DNA of 56,625 bases, taken from NCBI GenBank assembly GCA_938016265.1, contig CALLWB010000111.1, positions 1 to 56,625 on the forward strand, written 5' to 3'. The position numbers were made by a program, and so were the translations under genes. Source of the DNA: an uncultured Saprospiraceae bacterium (lineage in GTDB: Bacteria; Bacteroidota; Bacteroidia; Chitinophagales; Saprospiraceae). Every line of letters begins with the position of its first letter. Position 1 is the first letter of the stretch. Of the stretch, positions 8,747 through 17,758 are shown piece by piece. The notes under the pieces are model-generated. The model did no database searches, was not told where the DNA came from, and worked only from the letters and a program-made list of their open reading frames with translations.

Positions 8747-9250
8747 ATGAATCGAAATAATGGAGCAATTGGAGCTTTATTGGATGAATATGAAAAAGCA
8801 ATAAAGGAACTCAAAGTGGTCATTCAAAATGTAACTCCAGATGACTTAGTTCTCGTATTGGACAACGAAACGAAAGATAAAGATTGTAAATCTATCCAAA
8901 CCATTTTAAGTCATGTAGTTGAATCCGGGTACAATTATGCAGTTGTAATCAGAAAATGGCTAGGAGAGGAATTAGAGTACAAGAATAAAGAATCACTTTA
9001 CTCTGTCGTCGATTACAATTTTGCATTAGATAAAATGTTTGAATACAATGAGGAATTGTTTAATAATTACCCAAATATTCAGCTTGAAGAGTATAATCCT
9101 AATAAAAAAATAAATGTGAGATGGGGACAGATATATGATGTTGACCAATTATTCGAACACGCAATAGTACATATTTTAAGGCATAGAAGACAAATTGAAA
9201 GATTTAAAGAAAAACTAGAAGGAAATCCAGTAGAGAACAAAAGCAACTAA
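8747..9250 (+). CDS. DinB-fold protein
   Basis: 167 residues from the ATG at 8747; the frame is open from 8678 but the upstream part overlaps the nuclease stop and has a poor Ser/Cys/Asn-rich composition. It fits the DinB/DUF664 four-helix bundle: a helix with LSHVVESGYNY (metal-ligand His), and a late EHAIVHILRHRRQIERF helix with further His. Members are metal-dependent and include bacillithiol/mycothiol transferases, but many have no known substrate and none can be assigned here. It lies 65 bases after the GHKL-nuclease gene on the same strand, so co-transcription is possible; a functional link is unproven. Confidence 0.75.
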   Translation: MNRNNGAIGALLDEYEKAIKELKVVIQNVTPDDLVLVLDNETKDKDCKSIQTILSHVVESGYNYAVVIRKWLGEELEYKNKESLYSVVDYNFALDKMFEYNEELFNNYPNIQLEEYNPNKKINVRWGQIYDVDQLFEHAIVHILRHRRQIERFKEKLEGNPVENKSN

Positions 9251-9270
9251 CGTCCATGCAGCAGGGTCGT

Positions 9271-9300
9271 CTAGTAACTCAATAACTTAATAACCGTAAT
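9271..9300. repeat. 8-bp repeat array overlapping the end of the metallophosphoesterase gene
   Basis: Units GTAACTCA, ATAACTTA and ATAACCGT in a row. Read leftward, they encode the last residues KLLSY and the TAG stop of the metallophosphoesterase. Confidence 0.55.
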
Positions 9301-10506
9301 TTCCGGCAGCACCCCTATCCTACCACGATAACCAAGTACTCCAAATCCACGATTGACATATAGAAACTGGCCAGACTCTTCATAAAGGCCAGCCCATTGT
9401 TTGTAAAAGTATTTGCTAGGGCTCCATTTGAACCATGGTAAATCTATTCCAAATTGAAAACCGTGGGTATGTCCTGAAAAGGTGATTCGGATATCTTGAA
9501 AATCTTTGATGACCTGATCATCCCAGTGGGAAGGATCGTGAGATAGCAGCACTTTAAAATCGGCGTGCTCCGTACCGTTGGCAGCTTTTGCTAGATCGCC
9601 GTATTTATGAAATCGTCGGTTTGCGGAGTAGTTTTCTACACCGACGACGGCCAATTTGCAGCCTTCGATTTCTACGATGGCGTGATCGTTTAGCAGCAAT
9701 TGCCATCCCATTTCGGCGTGGATCTCTTTTAGACGATTGAAATTGGCGCGTTTGGCTTCTTTGTTTGGCCAATAAGTATAGTCACCGTAGTCGTGATTTC
9801 CGACAATGGAATAGACCCCGTATTTTGCTCGGATTTTTCCAAAAACAGAAATCCAGTCATTCATTTCTGCTGCGATGGAGTTGACTAAATCTCCTGTAAA
9901 AAAGACGATGTCGGGGTTTTGATTATTGATGTCTTCGATTGCCTTTACTACTTTATCCTGTCGGATAAAACTGCCAACATGAATATCTGAAATTTGTATA
10001 ATTTTGAGGCCGACCAGTGCTTTTGGCAGGTCGTCAAGCGTGAGTGTGCTGTTGGTCAGTTTAAATCGGTAAGTATTCCTTAGCATGCCATACGTAAGCA
10101 CCAATAACGGCACCACTCCAAACAACACTGCAAAAATAGCCACGCTCTCCGGCCGGGCGACTGCTCCTTGAAAAACCATCAATATCAGTCGTCTAATATC
10201 ATCCAGAAAGAGAATAATCAACATCAAAAACTTAGACAGGTAGATCATAAAAAAGGACGTCTTCAAATAATGCTTGAGCCGTTCTCCCCAACTTCTAAAA
10301 TCGGTTGTCAATGCTGCAACAGCACCAATAATTGCAAGGATTGAAAGCATCCAATATACTCCGAAAACAACATTAGCTATGCTAGAGTCTAAGCTGCTCA
10401 ATGCTACCTGCAGACCAGAAAAAACATAAAGGTCCAGCCCAAAAATTAAGACCAAAGCAAATAAGATTCTTATCATAGAATTGTTGATTTTCTGTAAGCG
10501 CTTCAA
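9271..10506 (-). CDS. Membrane-anchored metallophosphoesterase (YkuE/YaeI-like)
   Basis: 411 residues. The N-terminal 150 residues hold four or five hydrophobic segments (about 11-35, 45-66, 83-100, 121-140); the catalytic domain follows. All calcineurin-like motifs are present: D174-x-H176 (SDIHVGS), G205-D206, G236-NHD-239, H323 (LSHDPSHW) and G345-HTHG-349. YkuE/YaeI relatives hydrolyse phosphoesters at the membrane, including UDP-diacylglucosamine-type lipids, but the substrate here is unknown. The last residues KLLSY are encoded by a repeat, which suggests the 3' end has been replaced or extended. It is convergent with the DinB gene. Confidence 0.85.
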   Translation of the reverse strand: MKRLQKINNSMIRILFALVLIFGLDLYVFSGLQVALSSLDSSIANVVFGVYWMLSILAIIGAVAALTTDFRSWGERLKHYLKTSFFMIYLSKFLMLIILFLDDIRRLILMVFQGAVARPESVAIFAVLFGVVPLLVLTYGMLRNTYRFKLTNSTLTLDDLPKALVGLKIIQISDIHVGSFIRQDKVVKAIEDINNQNPDIVFFTGDLVNSIAAEMNDWISVFGKIRAKYGVYSIVGNHDYGDYTYWPNKEAKRANFNRLKEIHAEMGWQLLLNDHAIVEIEGCKLAVVGVENYSANRRFHKYGDLAKAANGTEHADFKVLLSHDPSHWDDQVIKDFQDIRITFSGHTHGFQFGIDLPWFKWSPSKYFYKQWAGLYEESGQFLYVNRGFGVLGYRGRIGVLPEITVIKLLSY

Positions 10507-10639
10507 ATGTCTATTTTACAAACTACTTTTTCTAGTGTTTTGTTCTAAAATTCACTTAAAGTAATGTTAAACTTTTAATAGTTTTTAATAACAAAGAGAA
10601 CGCTAGAGCACAAAACCCGAAAACGCTCTTCCAGATTTC

Positions 10640-12136
10640 CTAGGAGGCACCATGAATTTCCTTGATGCTTTTGCCGGTGACTTTGCTCTCTAACCAATAA
10701 AAATCAAAGGCTCCGCTGTTGGGTGGATTGTCCTTATGCTTATTGTAAAACTTCAATAGAATCTCCTGGTCTTTATCTCCTCCACGTTGGCTAATTGCTC
10801 TGCGAAGTACATTTAAAAAATCGGAGATGTACTGGTCTTGGAAGTCGTGATAGGCAATATATTTTCGAAGCGAACCTATTTGTGAAAACGCAATTTGGAA
10901 ATGTTTTTTTTCTATGTGGCATAAAATTGACATCGTTCGATACAACACAAAGTATCGCATTACTGGATAGCGAGCGCGGATGGCATTTTGTGCTCCGTTG
11001 AAAAAGTCGAGTGCTAAATCATAATTGGCAAGCCCAAATGCCATTCTTCCCAAATTGAAATAGAGTGGTCCGACATTGCTGTAAGAAAACTCTTTGTAGA
11101 TCTTTTTATTAAGTTCCCGTTGAGCAAAGGCAATTCCTTTTCCCCATTTATTATTGTTTAAGCAATACCAGACTTCAGCGGTAAACAATCTCAACTTCCC
11201 GCTTTTGTAGGTGACCAGGTGCATCTGTTGTTTATTGTTGTCTAGTAACAAATCCAATTTATTCCTACACTCAATTTGCTTTTTGACTGCTCCTGTTTCG
11301 GAATAAAATTCAATGAGATTCCAATACAATTGGACGAGTCCTTTCCAGGCAGTCTTATTCTTTTTGGGTATTTCCAGGAATTGTTTTATTCCATCTTTCA
11401 ACACTTTGATACTCGCCTGAGCGTCTCCAAGCGAATAAGAAATCAGTGCCTTCGTATTGTACCATAAAAATATATTGTACGTTTTACTTAATGGTTCGAC
11501 TCCCTCAAAAATCGGTTTATTCATTATATCAAGCAATGTTGCTCGATCTTCAGAATTTTCTTTAGGGACAATGTTCCGCAACATAATTTCATAATGGGCA
11601 CAATTGCACTCTATTAAGTCAACGAAATTTGTCATTTCCTTGATCTTGTCGCGCATGGAATGAATGATATCTTTGTTTCGTTGAGCGGAGTATTCACTAT
11701 TGAAATTAGTTTTGTGAAGTTGGATCAACAAGTCAAAGGTTGTACCTGTGTTACAACTGTGTTGATTCAGATCAATCGCTTTTTCCAATACCTTTTTTGC
11801 TTGATCTTTCATCCCAAACCGCCGATAGGTGTTGAAGTATTCTGTTATCAATAAATGTCCCTGGATATGCTCCTGACAATCTCCATTTTGCCGCTCTAAA
11901 GTCTGGATAATTTCATGATACAACTCTTTCTTTCGCCTTGGCAATTGGCCTGCTTGTTTTTTGCTTAGAAAGATCTGCTTCAACTGTTCATCAGATTTAA
12001 TACCCTGCGCGCAAATAGATTGAAACAGAAAGGACAGGTGGGCTACTTTCTGCTTGGAAAGATGTTTTTCCACTGCATTTTTTTCAGATTCGTTTAACGA
12101 ACTGACAAGGTTAATGAGTTTACTTTTTACTGGCAT
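10640..12136 (-). CDS. Helical-repeat (TPR-like) protein, function unknown
   Basis: 498 residues, no signal peptide, no membrane segment. Predominantly amphipathic helices with aromatic/Ala spacing as in TPR-like solenoids (for example AFGLANYDLALDFFNGA near residue 370). The N-terminus begins MPVKSKLINLVSSL and reads like a short helical regulatory domain (SLNESEKNAVEKHL). The total length and plan (an N-terminal helical region, then a long solenoid) match the protein at 37557-39044, and the two may be distant paralogues. Such cytosolic solenoids are common in Saprospiria without assigned roles. The 5' region is long and contains a leftward terminator-like hairpin. Confidence 0.65.
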   Translation of the reverse strand: MPVKSKLINLVSSLNESEKNAVEKHLSKQKVAHLSFLFQSICAQGIKSDEQLKQIFLSKKQAGQLPRRKKELYHEIIQTLERQNGDCQEHIQGHLLITEYFNTYRRFGMKDQAKKVLEKAIDLNQHSCNTGTTFDLLIQLHKTNFNSEYSAQRNKDIIHSMRDKIKEMTNFVDLIECNCAHYEIMLRNIVPKENSEDRATLLDIMNKPIFEGVEPLSKTYNIFLWYNTKALISYSLGDAQASIKVLKDGIKQFLEIPKKNKTAWKGLVQLYWNLIEFYSETGAVKKQIECRNKLDLLLDNNKQQMHLVTYKSGKLRLFTAEVWYCLNNNKWGKGIAFAQRELNKKIYKEFSYSNVGPLYFNLGRMAFGLANYDLALDFFNGAQNAIRARYPVMRYFVLYRTMSILCHIEKKHFQIAFSQIGSLRKYIAYHDFQDQYISDFLNVLRRAISQRGGDKDQEILLKFYNKHKDNPPNSGAFDFYWLESKVTGKSIKEIHGAS

Positions 12137-12508
12137 ATTTATGAATTCTCCTGATATAAATTTCTGAAATTAAGACAATTATAGAAAATATTCCCCATAA
12201 ATTGCAGTTATTTTTCACTTTTTTTCATGTTGTTTTTCCTAAAACATCGTAGTTTATGTTATTAATAAATAATAATTTAGTTGAAACGAATTGCAGCTAT
12301 GAACTGACAATTATTTTCACTAAAACAACCTTATGAATAGCGATTAAACAAAAAAAAGCCATCAGATCTCTAGGAGTCCTGACGGCAAAGTGTGTGGCAG
12401 CGACTAAACGGTTGCCAACAAGCAAAACAAAGTTACCATTTATCTTAAAAAAATGGAGGCGTTTAGCAGAAAAGCCTTTAAAAGAGTATGCGTGATAAAT
12501 TTATAGTA
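12137..12508. other. Divergent intergenic region
   Basis: About 370 bases between the leftward helical-repeat gene and the rightward Trp/Cys-rich lipoprotein. The only clear structure is the hairpin at 12351-12386. No small frame is convincing. Confidence 0.5.
12351..12386 (-). terminator. Leftward terminator-like hairpin upstream of the helical-repeat gene
   Basis: Stem of 8 pairs (12358-12365 GCCATCAG with 12379-12386 CTGACGGC, one G-U type pair), followed on the leftward strand by seven T. It lies about 220 bases before the start of the gene at 12136, so it could be a leader attenuator or end an antisense/small RNA. Confidence 0.45.
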
Positions 12509-13120
12509 ATGAAAAATTTTAAATTAAATTTCATCATCCCCTTCATCGTATTGGGAATAATTTTAGCGATTTCTTCCTGTACACCTGACCAGTCGGAACT
12601 TCTAATTGAGAATGACGTTGCTGAAATGCAAAACACAGATCAAAAAGCTCCAGTCGGTTTTGAACTAGAAAAGAATGTTGAATTCGTACTTCCTGTAGGT
12701 GTAAAATTAACTACGGAGGAGGAAACAGAAACATTTATGGCTTCCCTTACAGCGGAACGTATGGACGAACTGGTAGAGCATACAAGGATTGCAGAGTTCT
12801 TACAATCAATTGGAAAAGTAGATGCTGTTGTTGACAAACTGCAAAATGGCGAAACTCTGTCAAAGGATAAGCTAGCAAGTTCCTTGTCTAGAACACAACT
12901 AAATTCCTTGGATAATTTTCAAGTATCTCAGGAAGCGGATAGCAGATGGTGCGGACCATGGGGCTACACCTACTATTACTGGCAGAACATCTATGTAAAC
13001 GGTTGGTGTCAATGGCATAGAAAAGTGGGTAGACAAAACCGTTCCTGTTCTTGGTGGGATGGACCAAAATATAGATTTGTCTATGTAGGTCCATACAAGC
13101 CTTGTTGGCAATGGTATTAG
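12509..13120 (+). CDS. Lipoprotein with Trp/Cys-rich C-terminal segment, unknown
   Basis: 203 residues from the ATG at 12509; an upstream in-frame ATG at 12488 only adds 7 residues before the signal. A lipoprotein signal ends at C24 (LAISSC). Residues about 25-145 are acidic and helical (TAERMDELVEHTRIAEFLQS). The last 58 residues switch sharply to an aromatic segment with nine Trp, many Tyr and four Cys (WCGPWGYTYYYW, GWCQWHRKV, CSWWDGP, CWQWY), probably two disulfides. The layout resembles a propeptide plus a small exported domain. I do not recognise a family. It is convergent with the phosphoribosyltransferase gene. Confidence 0.7.
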   Translation: MKNFKLNFIIPFIVLGIILAISSCTPDQSELLIENDVAEMQNTDQKAPVGFELEKNVEFVLPVGVKLTTEEETETFMASLTAERMDELVEHTRIAEFLQSIGKVDAVVDKLQNGETLSKDKLASSLSRTQLNSLDNFQVSQEADSRWCGPWGYTYYYWQNIYVNGWCQWHRKVGRQNRSCSWWDGPKYRFVYVGPYKPCWQWY

Positions 13121-13142
13121 TTCGTTGATTGATTAATGGTTG

Positions 13143-13206
13143 ATTGGTTTAATGGATAGTTGCATTTGATATCAAATTCAAAGACTCTGCTAGCTATTAA
13201 ACCAAT
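13143..13206. terminator. Inverted repeat between convergent genes
   Basis: A perfect 11-base inverted repeat (ATTGGTTTAAT at 13143-13153 and ATTAAACCAAT at 13196-13206) with imperfect extension on both sides and a 42-base loop. It sits between two stop codons and has no T-run, so a bidirectional 3'-end structure is only inferred. Confidence 0.35.
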
Positions 13207-13231
13207 TAGCCATTTTCCTATTACCCACTAA

Positions 13232-13726
13232 CTAATTCAAATAAACAGCTTCCTCTTTGCCATTGGCAAAATCCACCTTTATATTTTCCTGTACGGTAGT
13301 CGCCAACTTTAGCCCTACATAATCGGCTGCAACTGGAAATGATTTATGTTTTCGATCAATAAGCACAGCCACTTCTATTTTTTTTGGTACTACTTCCAGG
13401 AATGGTTTCATAGCAAAATGTAATGTGCGTCCTGTATTAGCGACGTCATCTACCACAATCACCACTTTCCCATTGCAAGTAGCTACATCCAGTCCTACAG
13501 TAATTGGCCGCTCCAAAGGATTGGCAGGACTTAGATGAACAGACGTCAGCAGGACTTTGCCGTCGGTAATGGTTTCCATTTCAGATTTCAACCGGGTTGC
13601 AAATGCCGTCCCATTATTATTGATTCCGACCAGAATGATTTCTGGTTCGTCAAAATTGTGTTCCAGTATCTCTATAGCTAGGCGCTTAGTTTTTTGTTTG
13701 ATCTGATTACTGTCTAATAATTTCAT
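13232..13726 (-). CDS. PyrR-like phosphoribosyltransferase
   Basis: 164 residues. The type I phosphoribosyltransferase PRPP loop is clear at about 89-100 (VIVVDDVANTGR), preceded by the hood and a GINNNGTAFA loop near 34-43. Length and sequence resemble PyrR-type proteins, which bind UMP/PRPP and in some bacteria act as uracil phosphoribosyltransferases or RNA-binding attenuators; in the Bacteroidota the regulatory role is not established and this gene has no pyr neighbours here. Cytosolic. A near-match to the -7 box (TGTATTTG read leftward, about 13738-13745) lies 11 bases upstream. Confidence 0.75.
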   Translation of the reverse strand: MKLLDSNQIKQKTKRLAIEILEHNFDEPEIILVGINNNGTAFATRLKSEMETITDGKVLLTSVHLSPANPLERPITVGLDVATCNGKVVIVVDDVANTGRTLHFAMKPFLEVVPKKIEVAVLIDRKHKSFPVAADYVGLKLATTVQENIKVDFANGKEEAVYLN

Positions 13727-13815
13727 AATTTTTGGTCAAATACATTGTTAAAAGTCCCTAGTAGAAATTGAGGTTGGCCGTACTGAAGACTACAATAAAC
13801 TTGGAGAATATTCCA

Positions 13816-16116
13816 TTAAAAAATAACCACTTTACGATTCAGAATCGTCTCTCCTTCCATGGACAATTCCCAAATATAAAATCCAGCGTCCAAATTGCCT
13901 CGCTCAAACTTTATAGATCCTGTAGCTGTAGACAATTCATAGCGATGCACTACCCTTCCCGCCATATCATACAGTGTCAAACCCGCAACTTTATTATTAA
14001 CCTGCTCTGTAAGGTGAAAATCGATGACCGTTTCTTCTGTAAATGGATTTGGCGCTACGAGTAGATAAGGTTTGTCCAGTAATAAATCCTCTCCAGAACT
14101 GAGAAAACAAGTACCGTCATCCACGTTTGCGTCTGGATTGTAGTTAGTTTGTGTTGGATCAGTACAGCCATAAACAATATGATTTGCGACTAAGCTAAAA
14201 GCATCCAACTTACCATACCCCCAAAAATGGCTAGGTGGAGTAGGAAAACCGTTGGTTACAAAAGTATCTATCTTTGCAGAAGCCCTTAAAGCATCTCGTA
14301 TCTCGATGTGCGTCGCTTCTGGGAAAAGCTCTAGAAAGCAGCCGACCGCTCCCGTTACTACTGGCGCAGAACCAGAAGTCCCCCCCATCAACACATGCCA
14401 GCCTTCAGGCGCAAGTCGATCCTGACCGTTTACCATATGAGCTGCCAAACGATCCAATGAGGTCGCAGAAAAGGTGTGATTTCCAGAAGCGGTAATATCT
14501 GGCTTGAAAACGCCAAGACGAGTAGGTCCTCTACTAGAGCTCGGCACTAGTGATCCTCTGTCATAATAAACCTGTCCAGCATTATTCCATAAAGTATCCG
14601 TATCATACATCACCAAATAAGCGGCATTATTATAGTTTCCTACGGTAATAACTTCTTCTGAGCAATTCCACCCACCGACTATAGAATAATCTTTGTCAGG
14701 AAATTGGTAATAGGCCATTCTGGGGATATCTGCTGGGGTGGGAACATTACCTGGCTCCAACATCCTTGAATTAGTGATCAAATTCCGGTGACTCCAAACA
14801 TGGAAATTCCCACTTCCTGTGGTTTGAAACTCCCAATTATCCTGAGTATCTGTAGGAGTAATATGGCAATATAAATAGTAAGAGTCGCCTGCCCATTGGC
14901 CGTAAATAACGACCTCTCCTTTCAATACACCATTGTGATACACCGTTTCATTGATACTATCCAGGGTATGGGTAGAAGAAAGTCCCATTTCTGAAATATT
15001 ATGAAAACTAGTCCCAGAGAAATATTCAAAAGTGTTGCGGTCTACATGTCCTATTGCAAAATCGACGTTGTCAAATTCTGACTGGATAGCATAAACGGGC
15101 CATCCAATTCCACCTTCCGGTGTACTGAAACGGAAATAGGTAAAGGAGGTATCTGCAGTTACTGGATAGTTGAGGTGTACGTAAGAATCTCCACCATTTC
15201 CAGCAGCTTGAACCAACACTCTTCCCGGAGCAGCGTTCAGAATATTCTCAATCATTGAAGTAGATAACTCTCTGGCATCATGTGGTCCGCTATAATAGCC
15301 AACACTTGAATTGATCACACATGGCTTGCCCAATGAAGTAGCCAGATTAAAGGTATAGTATATTCCATCCACAAAATTGGGGACAAAATTATTGAAATCA
15401 ATATTCACATGGATAATGTCAGCGTTTGGGGCGCCTCCTTTGTATTTGCTCACTGCAGATCCATTTCCAGCAGCAATCCCTGCTACTCTTGTACCGTGAC
15501 CAAACTGCACATCCGGATTATGAAAGATATTGCCATTGTCTATCAGAGTAGAACTAAACTCACAACCAAAACCAAATCCAATTGGTGGAGTTGTACAACT
15601 TAGCATTTGATCCCACATGGCGATAATTCTAGTTGATCCATCAGGGTTTTGAAAATCTGGGTGTTGCCACTCCAATCCACTGTCAATAGTTGCTACGATA
15701 ACTCCTTCTCCAGTTATTGGCATTGGTAAATTTCCTTCGCCCGAGTGAAGCGAATCCAGGTTATTGTTTTCTCGCATCAGGTCATTGGAGTCGAGTGCAT
15801 ATCCTTTAACATTATAATATTCTACCTTTTCTACTCCTGGTTTTTCTAGAAAATCGATAATACTGTTGGCTGGAAGAACTACGCTAGCGATATTTTTCAG
15901 ACCAAATTTATAAGTACCACCTGCTAGTCTTACCGCTTCTTGGATCTTAGAAAGATCTCCTTTTACAAATACAGATAATGGTTTAGTCGTATTTTTGGAC
16001 GAATTGAGCTCTAAATGCAAGTCCAAATTTACATTATATCGACCTTGAGCCGATACTGGATTAGAGGAAAAAGTGAAGCTAAAAACCAGTAAGAAAAACA
16101 AGTATAATTTGTTCAT
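13816..16116 (-). CDS. Subtilisin-like (S8) protease with T9SS sorting domain
   Basis: 766 residues. Sec signal (residues 1-24, ending VSAQ), short pro-region, then the S8 catalytic domain: Asp145 (ATIDSGLEW), His207 (FGHGTRVAG) and Ser581 (GGTSGSAPV). A large insertion between His and Ser (about 320-470) is beta-rich. After the protease comes a short Ca-binding-like loop common in Bacteroidota (GCTDPTQTNYNP...DDGTC, about 657-677), then a type A C-terminal sorting domain (VAPNPFTEETVIDF ... GFYIWEL ... KVVIF). Exported through the outer membrane by T9SS and likely surface-anchored or released; probably degrades proteins for nutrition. Confidence 0.9.
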   Translation of the reverse strand: MNKLYLFFLLVFSFTFSSNPVSAQGRYNVNLDLHLELNSSKNTTKPLSVFVKGDLSKIQEAVRLAGGTYKFGLKNIASVVLPANSIIDFLEKPGVEKVEYYNVKGYALDSNDLMRENNNLDSLHSGEGNLPMPITGEGVIVATIDSGLEWQHPDFQNPDGSTRIIAMWDQMLSCTTPPIGFGFGCEFSSTLIDNGNIFHNPDVQFGHGTRVAGIAAGNGSAVSKYKGGAPNADIIHVNIDFNNFVPNFVDGIYYTFNLATSLGKPCVINSSVGYYSGPHDARELSTSMIENILNAAPGRVLVQAAGNGGDSYVHLNYPVTADTSFTYFRFSTPEGGIGWPVYAIQSEFDNVDFAIGHVDRNTFEYFSGTSFHNISEMGLSSTHTLDSINETVYHNGVLKGEVVIYGQWAGDSYYLYCHITPTDTQDNWEFQTTGSGNFHVWSHRNLITNSRMLEPGNVPTPADIPRMAYYQFPDKDYSIVGGWNCSEEVITVGNYNNAAYLVMYDTDTLWNNAGQVYYDRGSLVPSSSRGPTRLGVFKPDITASGNHTFSATSLDRLAAHMVNGQDRLAPEGWHVLMGGTSGSAPVVTGAVGCFLELFPEATHIEIRDALRASAKIDTFVTNGFPTPPSHFWGYGKLDAFSLVANHIVYGCTDPTQTNYNPDANVDDGTCFLSSGEDLLLDKPYLLVAPNPFTEETVIDFHLTEQVNNKVAGLTLYDMAGRVVHRYELSTATGSIKFERGNLDAGFYIWELSMEGETILNRKVVIF

Positions 16117-16345
16117 TTCAATTTTTATTTATTTAGACTCTTTAAAAATACCTAATTTTCCAAACGGAATTGTCATTTAATTGTTTAGAATCTGGTATAC
16201 TTCTTCATTGATAATAGTTTTTTTGGTAACTTTCCTCCCTTGTATTCAAGAGGTAAGTAAAACTACAAGAAAAAAAATGCACTCTCTAGAAAATAAAGTT
16301 AAATATTACAACTTTACGAGTGAAAACTAAGGAAAATTTTAGAAT

Positions 16346-17701
16346 ATGATTGGACAGATTGCCTTTATTCTGGTACTTTTAATAACTGGAGGAATTGCTT
16401 TTAAGAAGTATAGTACACTTAGACGCAATATTTTGTTGGGAAAAGACGAAGAAATTTCCGGTGATACCGGGGAACGAATAAAAAATGTGGTGCTTATTGC
16501 CTTTGGACAGAAAAAGATGTTCAAACGCTTTATTCCTGCCCTCTTCCACTTTTTTATTTATGCAGCATTTATGCTCACGCAGATCGAATTGATCGAAATT
16601 ATGATTGATGGAATATTCGGGACGCATCGTTTTTTCAGGAACGGATTAGGAGGTTTTTACACCTTTCTCATCAGCTTTATTGAAATCCTTTCCGTACTGG
16701 CGCTCGTAGCTACCTTCATCTTTTTGGCAAGAAGGAATCTACTCAAAACGCCTAGATTGCACATGGACGAGATGTCTGGATGGCCAAAATTGGATGCCAA
16801 TCTGATCTTGATTGGCGAGTTGATCCTTGTTACTTGTATCTTCACTATGAATGGAACGGACGAGGTAATGCACCGTAATGCAGGCCAAGGGTCTTATGGA
16901 TTCGCTATTAGTAGTGGACTTGGACCTGCCATTTTTGGCGGAATGTCTTCCGGGACGTTGCATGTACTGGAGCGTGTTGGCTGGTGGGGACATATTCTAA
17001 TGGTATTTGGTTTTATTTTGTATCTCCCGTTTTCAAAACACCTTCATATTTTGTTAGCGTTCCCAAATGTGTTTTATAGCAAGCTGACTTCGCGCGGAGA
17101 AATGAAAAACATGCCTTCGATCATGAATGAAGTAAAAAGCATGATGGGACTTGTAGAAGAAGATCCAAACGCCAATCAAGGAGAAATGGAAGAGCTACCA
17201 AAATTTGGAGCAAACGATATTTTTGATTTGAGCTGGAAAAACATCCTGGACGCATACACTTGCACAGAATGTGGCCGTTGCTCCTCCGTTTGCCCTGCAA
17301 ACATAACTGGTAAAAAACTTTCCCCTAGAAAAATCATGATGGACGTTCGTGATCGAGCGGAGGAAATTGGAAATAACCTGGATACGAATAACCTCGAATG
17401 CGTAAAAGAAGACAAAAAGGAAGGAACCACAAAGTTGACGCCTGATATTTATGATGACGGAAAGACCTTATTCGATTATATTTCTAATGAAGAATTGCAC
17501 GCTTGTACTACTTGTAATGCTTGTGTGGAAGCTTGTCCGGTGACTATTGATCCGCTCGACATTATTCTACAGCTAAGAAGACATGAGATCCTCGATTTGG
17601 CCGCTGGCCCTTCCGATTGGACACCAATGTTTACTGCCATAGAAAATGGCGGCGCTGTCTGGCAGATGTCCGACGACCGTGATAAGTGGACAAAGGAATG
17701 A
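16346..17701 (+). CDS. Membrane iron-sulfur oxidoreductase subunit (HdrD/GlpC-like)
   Basis: 451 residues. About five membrane segments in the first 250 residues (near 2-18, 65-85, 104-126, 155-172, 212-232), then two 4Fe-4S ferredoxin-type clusters: C306-x2-C309-x2-C312-x3-C316 (CTECGRCSSVCP) and C390-x2-C393-x2-C396-x3-C400 (CTTCNACVEACP). It resembles the membrane Fe-S protein common in Bacteroidota next to a CCG-domain protein, thought to link quinone or flavoprotein electron transfer to a heterodisulfide-reductase-like module. The partner gene follows 57 bases downstream. The physiological donor and acceptor are unknown. Confidence 0.85.
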   Translation: MIGQIAFILVLLITGGIAFKKYSTLRRNILLGKDEEISGDTGERIKNVVLIAFGQKKMFKRFIPALFHFFIYAAFMLTQIELIEIMIDGIFGTHRFFRNGLGGFYTFLISFIEILSVLALVATFIFLARRNLLKTPRLHMDEMSGWPKLDANLILIGELILVTCIFTMNGTDEVMHRNAGQGSYGFAISSGLGPAIFGGMSSGTLHVLERVGWWGHILMVFGFILYLPFSKHLHILLAFPNVFYSKLTSRGEMKNMPSIMNEVKSMMGLVEEDPNANQGEMEELPKFGANDIFDLSWKNILDAYTCTECGRCSSVCPANITGKKLSPRKIMMDVRDRAEEIGNNLDTNNLECVKEDKKEGTTKLTPDIYDDGKTLFDYISNEELHACTTCNACVEACPVTIDPLDIILQLRRHEILDLAAGPSDWTPMFTAIENGGAVWQMSDDRDKWTKE

Positions 17702-17723
17702 TTTAATGCTTGAATGCGAGAAT

Positions 17724-17757
17724 GAACTAATAACCTAATAACTCAGTAACTATACAA
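17724..17757. repeat. 8-bp repeat array inside the iron-sulfur operon
   Basis: Units ATAACCTA, ATAACTCA and GTAACTAT fill most of the 57-base spacer between the two iron-sulfur genes, the same repeat seen at other gene ends. It has no hairpin partner here, so it need not terminate transcription. Confidence 0.5.
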
Positions 17758-17758
17758 C

